A DNA stretch of 64,000 nucleotides from Oceanobacillus halotolerans (lineage in GTDB: Bacteria > Bacillota > Bacilli > Bacillales > Amphibacillaceae). Positions within the stretch are counted from its first letter, which is position 1, and every line of letters begins with the position of its first letter. Shown one piece after another: positions 53,474-62,143 of this stretch. Position numbers and translations under genes: made by a program. The stretch covers positions 1-64,000 of the forward strand of contig NZ_WIXL01000008.1 in assembly GCF_010993955.1 (NCBI RefSeq), given 5' to 3'. The notes below the pieces were generated by a model, which saw only the letters and a program-made list of their open reading frames with translations, did not search any database and was not told the origin of the DNA.

Positions 53474-56400
53474 ATGGATATATCAAAAAAAGAAAAAATG
53501 GATGTTTTGCTTAAGCAGCTACAAATACCATCTGAGCATATAGAAACATATTTTCAGGATAGTGAACTACAACGGTTAGAAGTATATAAAAAGACGAAGA
53601 CATGGCATTTTCATATCCGACTTCAACAGTTGTTACCAGCTACGATCTATCAACTACTTTTAGCAAGATTACAAGAGTCTTTTCAACAAATTGCTACGGT
53701 TGATTTAACACTATATACCAATGATAAATCATGTGATAACCAATTAATTCGTGATTACTGGATGCAATTTGTCAAGACAAATGAAAATTTGTTACCAGCA
53801 TACAAAGATTTAGTTTTTCAGCAAATCCCAGAGGTTTCCAATAATAAGATTATGTTAACTGCCAGGAATGATGCAGAAGCACATGCATTAAAAAAACGTT
53901 TGGATGAACCTTTTCGGAACTTCTGTAAAAAAATAGGTGCCCCATTATATACGTTAGATGTAGGTGTTAAAACAGAAGAAGAAGATTATAAAAAATTTAG
54001 AGAACAAAAGGCCTTAGAAGATCAGCAAATGGTTTTAAAAACAATCCAAGATAAAGAAAAAAGAGAACAAAAATCACAAACTGAAGATAATAAACCTTTA
54101 ATACTTGGATATACCATTAAAGATGAAGCAACACCAATGGAAGATATACTGGAAGAAGAGCGCAGTATGATCGTACAGGGGTATGTATTTGATGTAGAAA
54201 TCCGAGAATTGCGATCTGGAAGAAGTCTTTTAATCATAAAAGCTACCGATTATACGGATTCATTACAAATCAAAATGTTCTCTAAAGGGGACGAGGATCG
54301 TTCGCAATTTGAAAATGTGAAAAAAGGAATGTGGATAAAAGCTAGAGGAAGTATACAGACGGATATGTATACAAACGAACTTGCGATGATGGCCAAAGAC
54401 ATTCATGAAGTGAAAGTAGTTCAACGACAAGACAAGGCACCAGAAGATGCAAAGCGTGTGGAACTTCATGCACATACGACAATGAGCCAAATAGATGCCG
54501 TTGTTTCAGCAGAACGAATAATTGAACAAGCTGCAAAATGGGGGCATGAAGCAATTGCCATTACGGATCATGCAGGTGTACAAGGGTTTCCAGAAGCATA
54601 TGGTGCTGGGCAAAAACATGGGATAAAAGTTTTATATGGAGTAGAGGTCAATTTAGTCGATGACGGGGTACCAATTGCCTACAATGAACAAGATCGTGAC
54701 TTAGGAAATGGCACTTATGTTGTATTTGATGTGGAAACAACGGGATTATCCGCTGTTTATGACACTATTATCGAACTAGCTGCAGTGAAAGTCTATCAAG
54801 GAGAGATTATTGATCGTTTTGAATCATTTGCCAATCCACATCATCCTTTGTCTCAAACAACTACAAACTTAACCGGAATTACCGATGACATGGTGAAGGA
54901 TGCACCAGAAATTGGAGATGTTTTAAAGGACTTTTATGACTGGTGTGAAGATGGAATATTGGTTGCACATAATGCTAGTTTTGATATTGGCTTTTTAAAT
55001 CAAGGCTATAAACAAATTGGATATGAAAAAGTAACAAATCCTGTAATCGATACGTTAGAATTAGCGCGCTTTCTATTTCCAGAATTAAAAAACCATCGCT
55101 TAAATACATTGTGTAAATATTTAGATATTGAATTAACGCAGCATCATCGTGCGATTTATGATGCCGAAGCAACGGGTTATTTATTATGGAAACTTGTAAA
55201 AGGATTATTAAAGGAAACCATAACGAACCATAACCAATTAAATGATCATATGGGGGAAGGAAAGGCTTACCAGCGTTCAAGACCATTTCATTGTACGTTA
55301 ATTGCCCAAACCCAAGAAGGATTAAAAAATTTATATAAATTAGTGTCACATGCACATATTGATTATTTTTATCGTGTTCCTCGAATCCCTAGATCGTTAC
55401 TGACAAAACTACGACAGGGAATCATAGTTGGTTCGGCATGTGACCAAGGAGAAGTATTTGAAACAATGATGCAAAAGTCAGCTGATGAGGCTGAAAAGGT
55501 TGCAGAATTCTATGATTATATTGAAGTACAGCCTCCTAGTAATTACGCTCATTTAATAGAAAAAGATTTAGTACAAAATGAAGCGCAAATTATTGATATC
55601 ATTAATAAATTAGTAGCATTAGGTGAAAGAATGGAAAAACCTGTAGTTGCTACTGGGAATGTACATTATATAGAGGATCACGAAAAGCGGTATCGCGAAA
55701 TATTAATCGCATCACAAGCAGGTAATCCATTAAATCGTCACACCCTTTCCGACACACCATTTCGTACGACAAACGAAATGTTAGATTGCTTCCAATTCTT
55801 AGGAAAAGAAAAAGCAAAAGAAATCGTTGTAGAAAATACACAACAGCTTGCAAATAAAATGGAAGATATTTCTCCAGTGAAGGATGGTCTATTCACACCT
55901 ACTATTGAAGGTGCAGATCAAGAAATGCGAGATTTATGCTATAACCGTGCAAAACAATTATATGGAGAGCCTGTTCCACAAATTGTTGTGGATCGTTTAG
56001 AAAAAGAATTGGATAGTATCATTAGTAATGGATTTTCTGTTATTTATTTAATCTCCCAAAAACTTGTGAAGAAATCTTTAAATGATGGTTATTTAGTAGG
56101 ATCTCGAGGCTCGGTGGGTTCATCTCTAGTAGCTACAATGACTGAAATTACCGAAGTAAATCCACTTCCGCCACATTATGTGTGTAGCAATTGTCATTAT
56201 CATGATTTTATTACAGACGGTTCGGTAGGAAGTGGTTTTGACTTACCAGATAAAGAATGTCCAAATTGCGGAACAGAGCTTACAAAGGATGGACAAGATA
56301 TCCCATTTGAAACATTTTTAGGGTTCAAAGGGGATAAAGTGCCAGATATTGATTTGAATTTCTCGGGTGAGTATCAACCACAAGCACATAACTATACAAA

Positions 56401-57763
56401 GGTTTTATTTGGAGAAGACAATGTATACCGTGCGGGTACAATTGGTACCATTGCAGAAAAAACAGCATATGGGTATGTGAAAGGATATGCTTCTGACAAA
56501 CAGCTTGTGCTCAAAAATGCAGAAATTGATCGGCTTGTACAAGGGTGTACGGGAGTTAAACGTACAACGGGCCAACACCCGGGTGGTATTATTGTTGTTC
56601 CAGAAGATAAGGAAATTTATGATTTTACACCAATTCAATATCCAGCAGATGATCAAAAAAGTGAGTGGCGAACAACTCATTTTGATTTCCATTCTATTCA
56701 TGACAACCTGTTAAAGTTAGATATACTTGGTCACGATGATCCAACCGTTATTCGAATGCTCCAAGACCTAAGTGGAATTGATCCGACAACTATTCCAACT
56801 GATGACAAAGAAGTCATGAAAATATTCTCTAGTCCTGAATCACTTGGAGTGACAGCAGAACAAATAAACTGTAAAACAGGAACATTAGGTGTTCCAGAGT
56901 TTGGAACACGATTTGTGCGACAAATGCTGGAGGATACAAAACCAAAAACATTTGCAGAGCTTGTAATCATTTCTGGTTTATCACATGGTACCGATGTTTG
57001 GTTAGGGAATGCAGAACAGTTAATTAATGATGGGATATGCGAGCTGCCAGACGTAATTGGGTGTCGTGATGATATCATGGTTTACTTAATGCATAAGGGG
57101 TTAGAAGCATCTCTCGCTTTTAAAATCATGGAATTTGTTCGTAAAGGAAAAGGATTGCAGGATGAATGGATAGAAGAAATGAAAAAGCATGATGTGCCAG
57201 ATTGGTATATTGAATCCTGTAAAAAAATCAAATATATGTTTCCTAAAGCGCACGCAGCAGCTTATGTATTAATGGCTGTACGAATCGCTTACTTTAAAGT
57301 GCATTATCCAATTTATTTTTATGCAGCATATTTTTCTGTACGTGCTGGTGATTTTGAATTAGATACGATGGTCAAAGGGTCTGAGGCTATTCGCAGCCGG
57401 ATTGAGACGATTATGGAAAAAGGAAACGATGCCTCTCCTAAAGAGAAGAACTTGTTAACGGTATTAGAAGTAGCACTCGAAATGTGTGAGCGTGGATTTT
57501 CCTTTCAAAAGGTAGATTTGTATCGATCAACCGCATCTGAATTTGTTGTGGATGGGAATAGTTTAATCCCTCCATTTGATGCAGTTGATGGCCTTGGTAC
57601 CAATGCAGCAATTAATATTGTAAAAGCTCGTGATAATGGTGAATTTTTATCCAAGGAAGATTTACGTGAACGTAGTAAAATTTCAAAAACAGTCTTAGAG
57701 TACTTGGACAATCACGGTTGTTTAGAAGGAATGGCCGAGAAAAACCAGCTTTCATTATTTTAG
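53474..57763 (+). CDS. polC: DNA polymerase III PolC, Gram-positive type
   Basis: About 1429 residues, the main replicative polymerase. Order: N-terminal domain (1-215); OB fold (about 215-310); PHP start [14 protein letters not shown] near 335; an inserted 3'-5' exonuclease with FDVETTGLS (about 415) and a later [12 protein letters not shown] remainder; then palm and fingers with [16 protein letters not shown] and a zinc motif CSNCHYHDF...CPNCG near 900. ATG 53474 lies nine bases after AGGAGG. In B. subtilis proS precedes it; here rseP does. Confidence 0.98.
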   Translation: MDISKKEKMDVLLKQLQIPSEHIETYFQDSELQRLEVYKKTKTWHFHIRLQQLLPATIYQLLLARLQESFQQIATVDLTLYTNDKSCDNQLIRDYWMQFVKTNENLLPAYKDLVFQQIPEVSNNKIMLTARNDAEAHALKKRLDEPFRNFCKKIGAPLYTLDVGVKTEEEDYKKFREQKALEDQQMVLKTIQDKEKREQKSQTEDNKPLILGYTIKDEATPMEDILEEERSMIVQGYVFDVEIRELRSGRSLLIIKATDYTDSLQIKMFSKGDEDRSQFENVKKGMWIKARGSIQTDMYTNELAMMAKDIHEVKVVQRQDKAPEDAKRVELHAHTTMSQIDAVVSAERIIEQAAKWGHEAIAITDHAGVQGFPEAYGAGQKHGIKVLYGVEVNLVDDGVPIAYNEQDRDLGNGTYVVFDVETTGLSAVYDTIIELAAVKVYQGEIIDRFESFANPHHPLSQTTTNLTGITDDMVKDAPEIGDVLKDFYDWCEDGILVAHNASFDIGFLNQGYKQIGYEKVTNPVIDTLELARFLFPELKNHRLNTLCKYLDIELTQHHRAIYDAEATGYLLWKLVKGLLKETITNHNQLNDHMGEGKAYQRSRPFHCTLIAQTQEGLKNLYKLVSHAHIDYFYRVPRIPRSLLTKLRQGIIVGSACDQGEVFETMMQKSADEAEKVAEFYDYIEVQPPSNYAHLIEKDLVQNEAQIIDIINKLVALGERMEKPVVATGNVHYIEDHEKRYREILIASQAGNPLNRHTLSDTPFRTTNEMLDCFQFLGKEKAKEIVVENTQQLANKMEDISPVKDGLFTPTIEGADQEMRDLCYNRAKQLYGEPVPQIVVDRLEKELDSIISNGFSVIYLISQKLVKKSLNDGYLVGSRGSVGSSLVATMTEITEVNPLPPHYVCSNCHYHDFITDGSVGSGFDLPDKECPNCGTELTKDGQDIPFETFLGFKGDKVPDIDLNFSGEYQPQAHNYTKVLFGEDNVYRAGTIGTIAEKTAYGYVKGYASDKQLVLKNAEIDRLVQGCTGVKRTTGQHPGGIIVVPEDKEIYDFTPIQYPADDQKSEWRTTHFDFHSIHDNLLKLDILGHDDPTVIRMLQDLSGIDPTTIPTDDKEVMKIFSSPESLGVTAEQINCKTGTLGVPEFGTRFVRQMLEDTKPKTFAELVIISGLSHGTDVWLGNAEQLINDGICELPDVIGCRDDIMVYLMHKGLEASLAFKIMEFVRKGKGLQDEWIEEMKKHDVPDWYIESCKKIKYMFPKAHAAAYVLMAVRIAYFKVHYPIYFYAAYFSVRAGDFELDTMVKGSEAIRSRIETIMEKGNDASPKEKNLLTVLEVALEMCERGFSFQKVDLYRSTASEFVVDGNSLIPPFDAVDGLGTNAAINIVKARDNGEFLSKEDLRERSKISKTVLEYLDNHGCLEGMAEKNQLSLF

Positions 57764-57786
57764 ATTGATGGATTCTATTCGTAAAT

Positions 57787-57820
57787 ATAAGAGGTCTAGT
57801 AGTGACCTCTTATATTTTTT
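57787..57820 (+). terminator. Intrinsic terminator after polC
   Basis: A perfect 10-bp stem ATAAGAGGTC / GACCTCTTAT (57787-57796, 57804-57813), then ATTTTTT. Confidence 0.92.
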
Positions 57821-57966
57821 AAGGTGTTTTCAAAAAGATTGTTGCTTTTTCAAGTATAAATCTTAATGCATAGTTGATTTATTATGCGCAGTAAATGTTT
57901 AGCATAGCTTCCTTACATTCTTTATAAGATGACTGTTAAACCAACGCTGTGGAAAACACTCGCTTT

Positions 57967-58031
57967 CACCATGGGCACAAGTGCGACATCTGTTCAAACT
58001 CTCTCTGTTCGTTTTCACGGTGTCTTCTTTG
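57967..58031. repeat. Short insert, 65-bp copy, inverted
   Basis: On the minus strand: CAAAGAAGACACCG ... GAACAGATGTCGCACTTGTG ... CATGGTG, between CCCGTGG and AAAGCG of the host core. The same host site is unbroken at 13174/13175. Confidence 0.8.
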
Positions 58032-58063
58032 CCACGGGGAACGCTTCAGCCTCCTCGCGAGCA

Positions 58064-58261
58064 TTGTCTAGGTCTAGCACCTCCCCCTCGAGGTCTTAAG
58101 TCAATCCTCTTTGTGGCACAAAACGCCACGCCGAGGCTCGTCTTAAGCTTGGCAGATAAGAAAAACTTTCTTACTGCATAAGTGCAACTAAGGCTTTCGC
58201 CACTTGGCGAAAAGCCAAGTTTTCTAATCGGGGGTGACCAAGTCGCTAGACCTTTTCTATT
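58064..58261. repeat. 122-bp insert interrupted by the two-hairpin element
   Basis: Bases 58064-58151 and 58228-58261 together equal 122 bases and align with 45164-45285. The host core is unbroken at 13206/13207 (GCGAGCA^AAAAGCGC). Confidence 0.85.
58152..58227. repeat. Two-hairpin element, copy 3, inside the 122-bp insert
   Basis: It runs from GCAGATAAG to GTTTTCTAA, 76 bp, with hairpin GGCTTTCGCC / GGCGAAAAGCC. It lies between CTTAAGCTTG and TCGGGGGTG, which are contiguous at 45251/45252. No target duplication is visible. Confidence 0.88.
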
Positions 58262-58359
58262 AAAAGCGCTCGCTGTGGGGTCTTCAGACTGTTCCTTTTC
58301 CCATATGAGTCTCGCATTTTCCACAGCTCCGAATAGTTTTCTAAATTAAAAAGACACAA

Positions 58360-58408
58360 TATTGACAATGTCTATCATTCGCTTTGATCAACTGTTATAT
58401 TGTCAATA
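58360..58408. repeat. 10-bp inverted repeat with a 29-base spacer
   Basis: TATTGACAAT (58360-58369) and ATTGTCAATA (58399-58408) are exact inverted copies, between the two cores of the composite repeat. This stretch does not match the equivalent spacer at 13283-13412, so it is unique among the copies here. Confidence 0.6.
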
Positions 58409-58814
58409 GTAATGATAAAAACGAGGGCAGCACAACTTAGCGGAGGAAAAACACGAAGACTCCTGCGGAAAAACGAGCCCAAGAGACCCCGCAGTGTGGG
58501 TTTCACGAGGAGGCTCGTGGGGAGTCCGCGGAAAGCGTAGTGTTTTTCCGAAGCGGAGCAATGTGCCTATTCTAGTTACTGCGCATCATATAGATGTTGC
58601 GACGTTAAAAACACCAAAGAATACGAAAATAGCCTTTTTTAAAATCAGTTTTTTAAAAGGAATTTACTTTTCAAGTATAGATTTTTATGAATAGTTCAAC
58701 TGTTTTGGAGAGAAAAGAACAAGATTACTACCTTGATAATAGTGCTAATTAATGTTCTCTTTGGATAAATTCATATATAATAATATAAATAATCGGATAA
58801 TGGGAGTGAGCGTT

Positions 58815-59684
58815 TTGGACTTAACATTTTATCAAGGTCAAAAAATACGTGAATTTTTAATGAACAATAGAGAATTATTTGAGGAGAAGTTACTTGAAGA
58901 AGCTGTAAATGTACGAGATAAAATTGAAGAAATTAAGCTAATAGGAAATATTAATTTAGTAAACAATGCTCATAAACTTGTCTTACTAGTTGTCGATGAA
59001 AAGCAAACTGAGGTAACAGAGTTTGCCAAGCAAGAGGGAATTGTATGGGCAAAGTTTAATTTAACATTGTCATTTAAATTAGAGTGGGTTCAAGCAATAC
59101 GTCGTACACTGTGGCATTTCCTTTATCAATATGATAAATTAATTCAAAAAGATAATGATATTGTTGAATTTTATACCATGGAAAATAAAGTAAATACATT
59201 GATTGATGAGTTTTTAAATAATTTCTTTTTAAGTTATTCGAAATACAAAGATGAATTAATTGAATCACAACGCCAATTGGTTGAAAAACTCTCTGTACCT
59301 ATTATCCCAATCAATACATCAATTAGTATTTTACCGTTAATCGGGAAGATTGACTCCTATCGAGCAAATATTATCGACGAAAAGGTTTTACAGGAGATCG
59401 GTACAATGCGTGTACAGACCTTAATTATGGATTTATCTGGTATTGCACAGATGGATTCAGATGCCGTTCAATATTTTATGAAGTTATTAGATGGTATTTC
59501 TATGATGGGGTGTGAAGCAGTTATAACTGGAATGCGGAGTAAAATAGTTAGAGATTTTATTAAGTATGATACATCATTCGGTAAAAATATTGAAACAAAA
59601 GGGACATTACAACAAGCATTAAAAGAGTATTTAAATAGTAAGGAAACAGCTCAATATAATGAAATAGGAAAGAAATTATTATAA
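58815..59684 (+). CDS. RsbR-like stressosome protein with STAS domain
   Basis: About 289 residues. The N-terminal half is helical and globin-like as in RsbR proteins; the C-terminal half is a STAS domain (ILPLIGKIDSYRANIID, LIMDLSGIAQMDSDAVQYF). B. subtilis RsbR is phosphorylated by RsbT on two Thr; the aligned positions here are Ser (KIDS and QMDS). TTG 58815 lies eight bases after GGGAG; ATG 58800 or 58752 are alternatives without an RBS. It stands alone between polC and rimP, with no rsbS or rsbT beside it. Confidence 0.85.
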   Translation: MDLTFYQGQKIREFLMNNRELFEEKLLEEAVNVRDKIEEIKLIGNINLVNNAHKLVLLVVDEKQTEVTEFAKQEGIVWAKFNLTLSFKLEWVQAIRRTLWHFLYQYDKLIQKDNDIVEFYTMENKVNTLIDEFLNNFFLSYSKYKDELIESQRQLVEKLSVPIIPINTSISILPLIGKIDSYRANIIDEKVLQEIGTMRVQTLIMDLSGIAQMDSDAVQYFMKLLDGISMMGCEAVITGMRSKIVRDFIKYDTSFGKNIETKGTLQQALKEYLNSKETAQYNEIGKKLL

Positions 59685-59771
59685 TATTAATGCTAAAAAG
59701 GTGATATTCTTGCAATTGAAATTTTCTTATGATATATTTTAAAAGGTAAGTAGTAATGAATCGAACGGTTA

Positions 59772-59800
59772 AAAGAGTGGGAGCCTTCCCACTCTTTCTT
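59772..59800 (+). terminator. Intrinsic terminator after the RsbR-like gene
   Basis: AAGAGTGGGA and TCCCACTCTT form the stem with a short loop; TTCTT follows. Confidence 0.8.
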
Positions 59801-59820
59801 CATACTATCTAGCTTCTGTC

Positions 59821-59855
59821 AACCCTCCCTTGCCACTAATTTGGCAGGGGTTTTA
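59821..59855 (+). terminator. Second hairpin with T run before rimP
   Basis: CCCTTGCCA pairs with TGGCAGGG (one mismatch region), followed by GTTTTAT. It doubles the stop signal before the rimP-infB operon. Confidence 0.7.
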
Positions 59856-59934
59856 TATTGATTCAAATTAAATTGGGTAGGTTAGTTCATACTAAAAAAT
59901 AACAACTACAACTGAATAAAGGAGGAAATGCACG

Positions 59935-60405
59935 TTGACTTCGCAAGTTGTAAAAACAACCGAAACCTTAATAGAGCCGATATTACAAGATATGAATCTT
60001 GAACTAGTCGATGTAGAATATGTAAAAGAGGGAAAGAATTGGTTTCTTCGTATCTATATTGATAAACCAGGCGGTGTGGACATTAGTGAATGTGGCATTG
60101 TGTCGGAACAATTAAGCGAAAAATTAGATGAGGCAGATCCAGTACCTGAAGCTTATTTTTTAGAAGTTTCCTCACCAGGTGCAGAAAGGCCTTTAAAAAA
60201 GAAAGAGGACTTTCAGGAACATTTATATAACAATGTTTATGTAAAATTATACGAACCGATTGATGGGAATAAAGAATATACAGGGGAATTAATCGCATTT
60301 GAGGATGATATTGCGACAATTTCATATAAAGAAAAAACAAGGAAAAAAGAAGTCGAGATACCATATAACAAAATTGCAAAGGCTAGACTGGCCGTAACAT
60401 TTTAA
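59935..60405 (+). CDS. rimP: Ribosome maturation factor RimP (YlxS)
   Basis: A 156-residue RimP with [35 protein letters not shown] and [15 protein letters not shown]. It acts in 30S maturation. TTG 59935 follows AAAGGAGG by ten bases. It opens the rimP-nusA-rnpM-rplGA-infB operon. Confidence 0.97.
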   Translation: MTSQVVKTTETLIEPILQDMNLELVDVEYVKEGKNWFLRIYIDKPGGVDISECGIVSEQLSEKLDEADPVPEAYFLEVSSPGAERPLKKKEDFQEHLYNNVYVKLYEPIDGNKEYTGELIAFEDDIATISYKEKTRKKEVEIPYNKIAKARLAVTF

Positions 60406-60419
60406 AGGGGGAAAAGAAA

Positions 60420-61541
60420 GTGAGCAGTCAATTGTTTGATGCGATTGATTATTTAGAAAAGGAAAAGGGTATTGATAAAGACATTTTGTTAGAAGCATTA
60501 GAAGCTGCATTAATATCAGCATATAAAAAGAACTTTAAATCAGCTAATAATGTACGTGTCGATTTAGATGAAGAGCATGGATCTATGCGTGTATATGCTC
60601 GTAAAACGGTTGTAGAAGAAACAGATGATCCACAACAGGAGATTTCATTAGATGAAGCAAAAGAAATAGATCCAAATTATGAATTGGACGATATTATCGA
60701 AGTAGAAGTAACCCCAAAAGATTTTGGAAGGATTGCGGCACAGGCAGCGAAACAAGTCGTCACTCAACGTGTCCGTGAAGCGGAACGAGGCGTGATTTTT
60801 AATGAGTATGTCGAACGAGAAGAAGATGTAATGACAGGAATCATTCAACGAAAAGATCCGCGCTTTGTGTATGTTCATTTAGGTAAAGTAGAAGCAAAAC
60901 TAGCCGCTTCTGAACAGATGCCAACAGAGGAATACCATGTCCATGATCGAATTAAAGTGTTTGTTACAAAAGTGGAAAGTACAAGTAAAGGACCACAAAT
61001 TTATATTTCTCGAACACACCCAGGACTTCTTAAACGGTTGTTCGAAATGGAGGTTCCGGAAATATATGATGGGGTTGTGGAAATCAAATCTGTAGCTCGT
61101 GAAGCTGGGGACCGTTCTAAAATTTCTGTTCATGCAGAAGACCCAGAGGTGGATGCAGTTGGTTCTTGTGTTGGTCAAAAAGGTCAGCGTGTTCAAGCGA
61201 TTGTGAATGAATTAAAAGGGGAAAAAATTGATGTAGTAGAATGGTCAGAAGACCCTGTCGTATTTGTAACCAATGCGTTAAGCCCATCAAAAGTATTAGA
61301 AGTAATTGTAGATGAAGAAGAGAAAGCAACAACGGTCATTGTCCCTGATTATCAATTATCATTAGCAATTGGAAAAAGAGGGCAAAATGCACGACTTGCT
61401 GCTAAGTTAACGGGTTGGAAGATTGATATTAAAAGTGAATCAGAAGCTAGAGAAGAAGGACTGCTATCCGATGATGTAGATGAAGAAAATACGAATGAGG
61501 AGAGTGCTTATTCTGACATTGATGGCGATTTGTTTGAATAA
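60420..61541 (+). CDS. nusA: Transcription termination/antitermination factor NusA
   Basis: A 373-residue NusA: N-terminal RNAP-binding domain (1-125), S1 domain (about 130-200), and two KH domains with [18 protein letters not shown] and [15 protein letters not shown]. It lacks the extra C-terminal repeats of E. coli NusA, as is normal in Bacillus. GTG 60420 follows AAAGGGGGAAA. Confidence 0.98.
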   Translation: MSSQLFDAIDYLEKEKGIDKDILLEALEAALISAYKKNFKSANNVRVDLDEEHGSMRVYARKTVVEETDDPQQEISLDEAKEIDPNYELDDIIEVEVTPKDFGRIAAQAAKQVVTQRVREAERGVIFNEYVEREEDVMTGIIQRKDPRFVYVHLGKVEAKLAASEQMPTEEYHVHDRIKVFVTKVESTSKGPQIYISRTHPGLLKRLFEMEVPEIYDGVVEIKSVAREAGDRSKISVHAEDPEVDAVGSCVGQKGQRVQAIVNELKGEKIDVVEWSEDPVVFVTNALSPSKVLEVIVDEEEKATTVIVPDYQLSLAIGKRGQNARLAAKLTGWKIDIKSESEAREEGLLSDDVDEENTNEESAYSDIDGDLFE

Positions 61542-61554
61542 GGAGGAGATTTAA

Positions 61555-61836
61555 ATGGTCCGAAAGCGAAAGGTACCTTTACGAAAATGTATTGTTACAA
61601 ATGAAATGCGACCAAAAAAGGAGTTAATCCGTATTGTTCGAAATAAAGAAGGAAAGGTTTTTGTCGACCCAACAGGTAAACAAAATGGTCGAGGTGCCTA
61701 CCTAACAAAAGATTCAGATGTCATTCGAAAAGCTAAAAAAACAGGTATCTTAAATCGACAGTTTGATACGGAAGTCGATATAAGTATCTTTGATGAACTA
61801 GAACAATATGTACAAGGAAACTCAGGTAATGAATAG
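61555..61836 (+). CDS. rnpM: RNase P modulator RnpM (YlxR)
   Basis: A 93-residue YlxR: PLRKCIVTNEMRPKKELIRIV and GRGAYLTKDSDVIRKAKK are family signatures of this basic RNA-binding fold. In B. subtilis it binds RNase P RNA and lowers its activity. ATG 61555 follows AAGGAGGAG. It overlaps the next gene. Confidence 0.95.
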   Translation: MVRKRKVPLRKCIVTNEMRPKKELIRIVRNKEGKVFVDPTGKQNGRGAYLTKDSDVIRKAKKTGILNRQFDTEVDISIFDELEQYVQGNSGNE

Positions 61837-62128
61837 TTACTTAAACATTGTTGGTCTCGCATTTCGAGCTAGAAAATGTTCCATTGGGGAAGAAAGCATT
61901 ATCCGTGACATTAAAGGAAAACGTGCTAAGTTAGTGTTATTAGCTAATGATACAGGTGCACAAACAAGAAAGAAAATAACAGATAAATGTAATTCGTATG
62001 GTATACCTTTACGAATTGTAGATGATAGAGAAACACTATCACAAGCTATAGGAAAGTCACATAGAGTAGCTGTTGCGATTTTAGACGAAGGATTTGCAAC
62101 TAAAATTAAATCGTTACTCGCTAAATAA
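61829..62128 (+). CDS. rplGA: L7Ae-family ribosomal protein YlxQ
   Basis: A 99-residue protein with an L7Ae/L30e kink-turn-binding fold: MNSYLNIVGLAFRARKCSIG, LVLLANDTGAQTRKKI and VAVAILDEGFATKI. Its cellular target is not settled. ATG 61829 lies inside the end of rnpM (overlap eight bases), with AAGGAA nine bases before. Confidence 0.93.
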   Translation: MNSYLNIVGLAFRARKCSIGEESIIRDIKGKRAKLVLLANDTGAQTRKKITDKCNSYGIPLRIVDDRETLSQAIGKSHRVAVAILDEGFATKIKSLLAK

Positions 62129-62143
62129 TTCGGGGGTGAATGT

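Larger units (their letters stand above)
57821..58640. repeat. Composite outer repeat with three nested levels
   Basis: The left arm (AAGGTGTTTTCAAAAAGATTG ... ATTATGCGCAGTAAATG, given in parts) leads into a core identical in plan to 13152-13282. That core is broken at 57967-58031 by the short insert (inverted) and at 58064-58261 by the 122-bp insert, itself broken by the 76-bp two-hairpin element. A second core at 58441-58555 has no insert at its CGG-AAAGCG site. The right arm ends near 58637. No gene is credible in it. Confidence 0.88.

Noticed and set aside
57981-58324. Open frames on both strands between polC and the RsbR-like gene
   Set aside because: They fall in the nested repeats and are chance frames; similar ones occur in the copy at 13104-13398.
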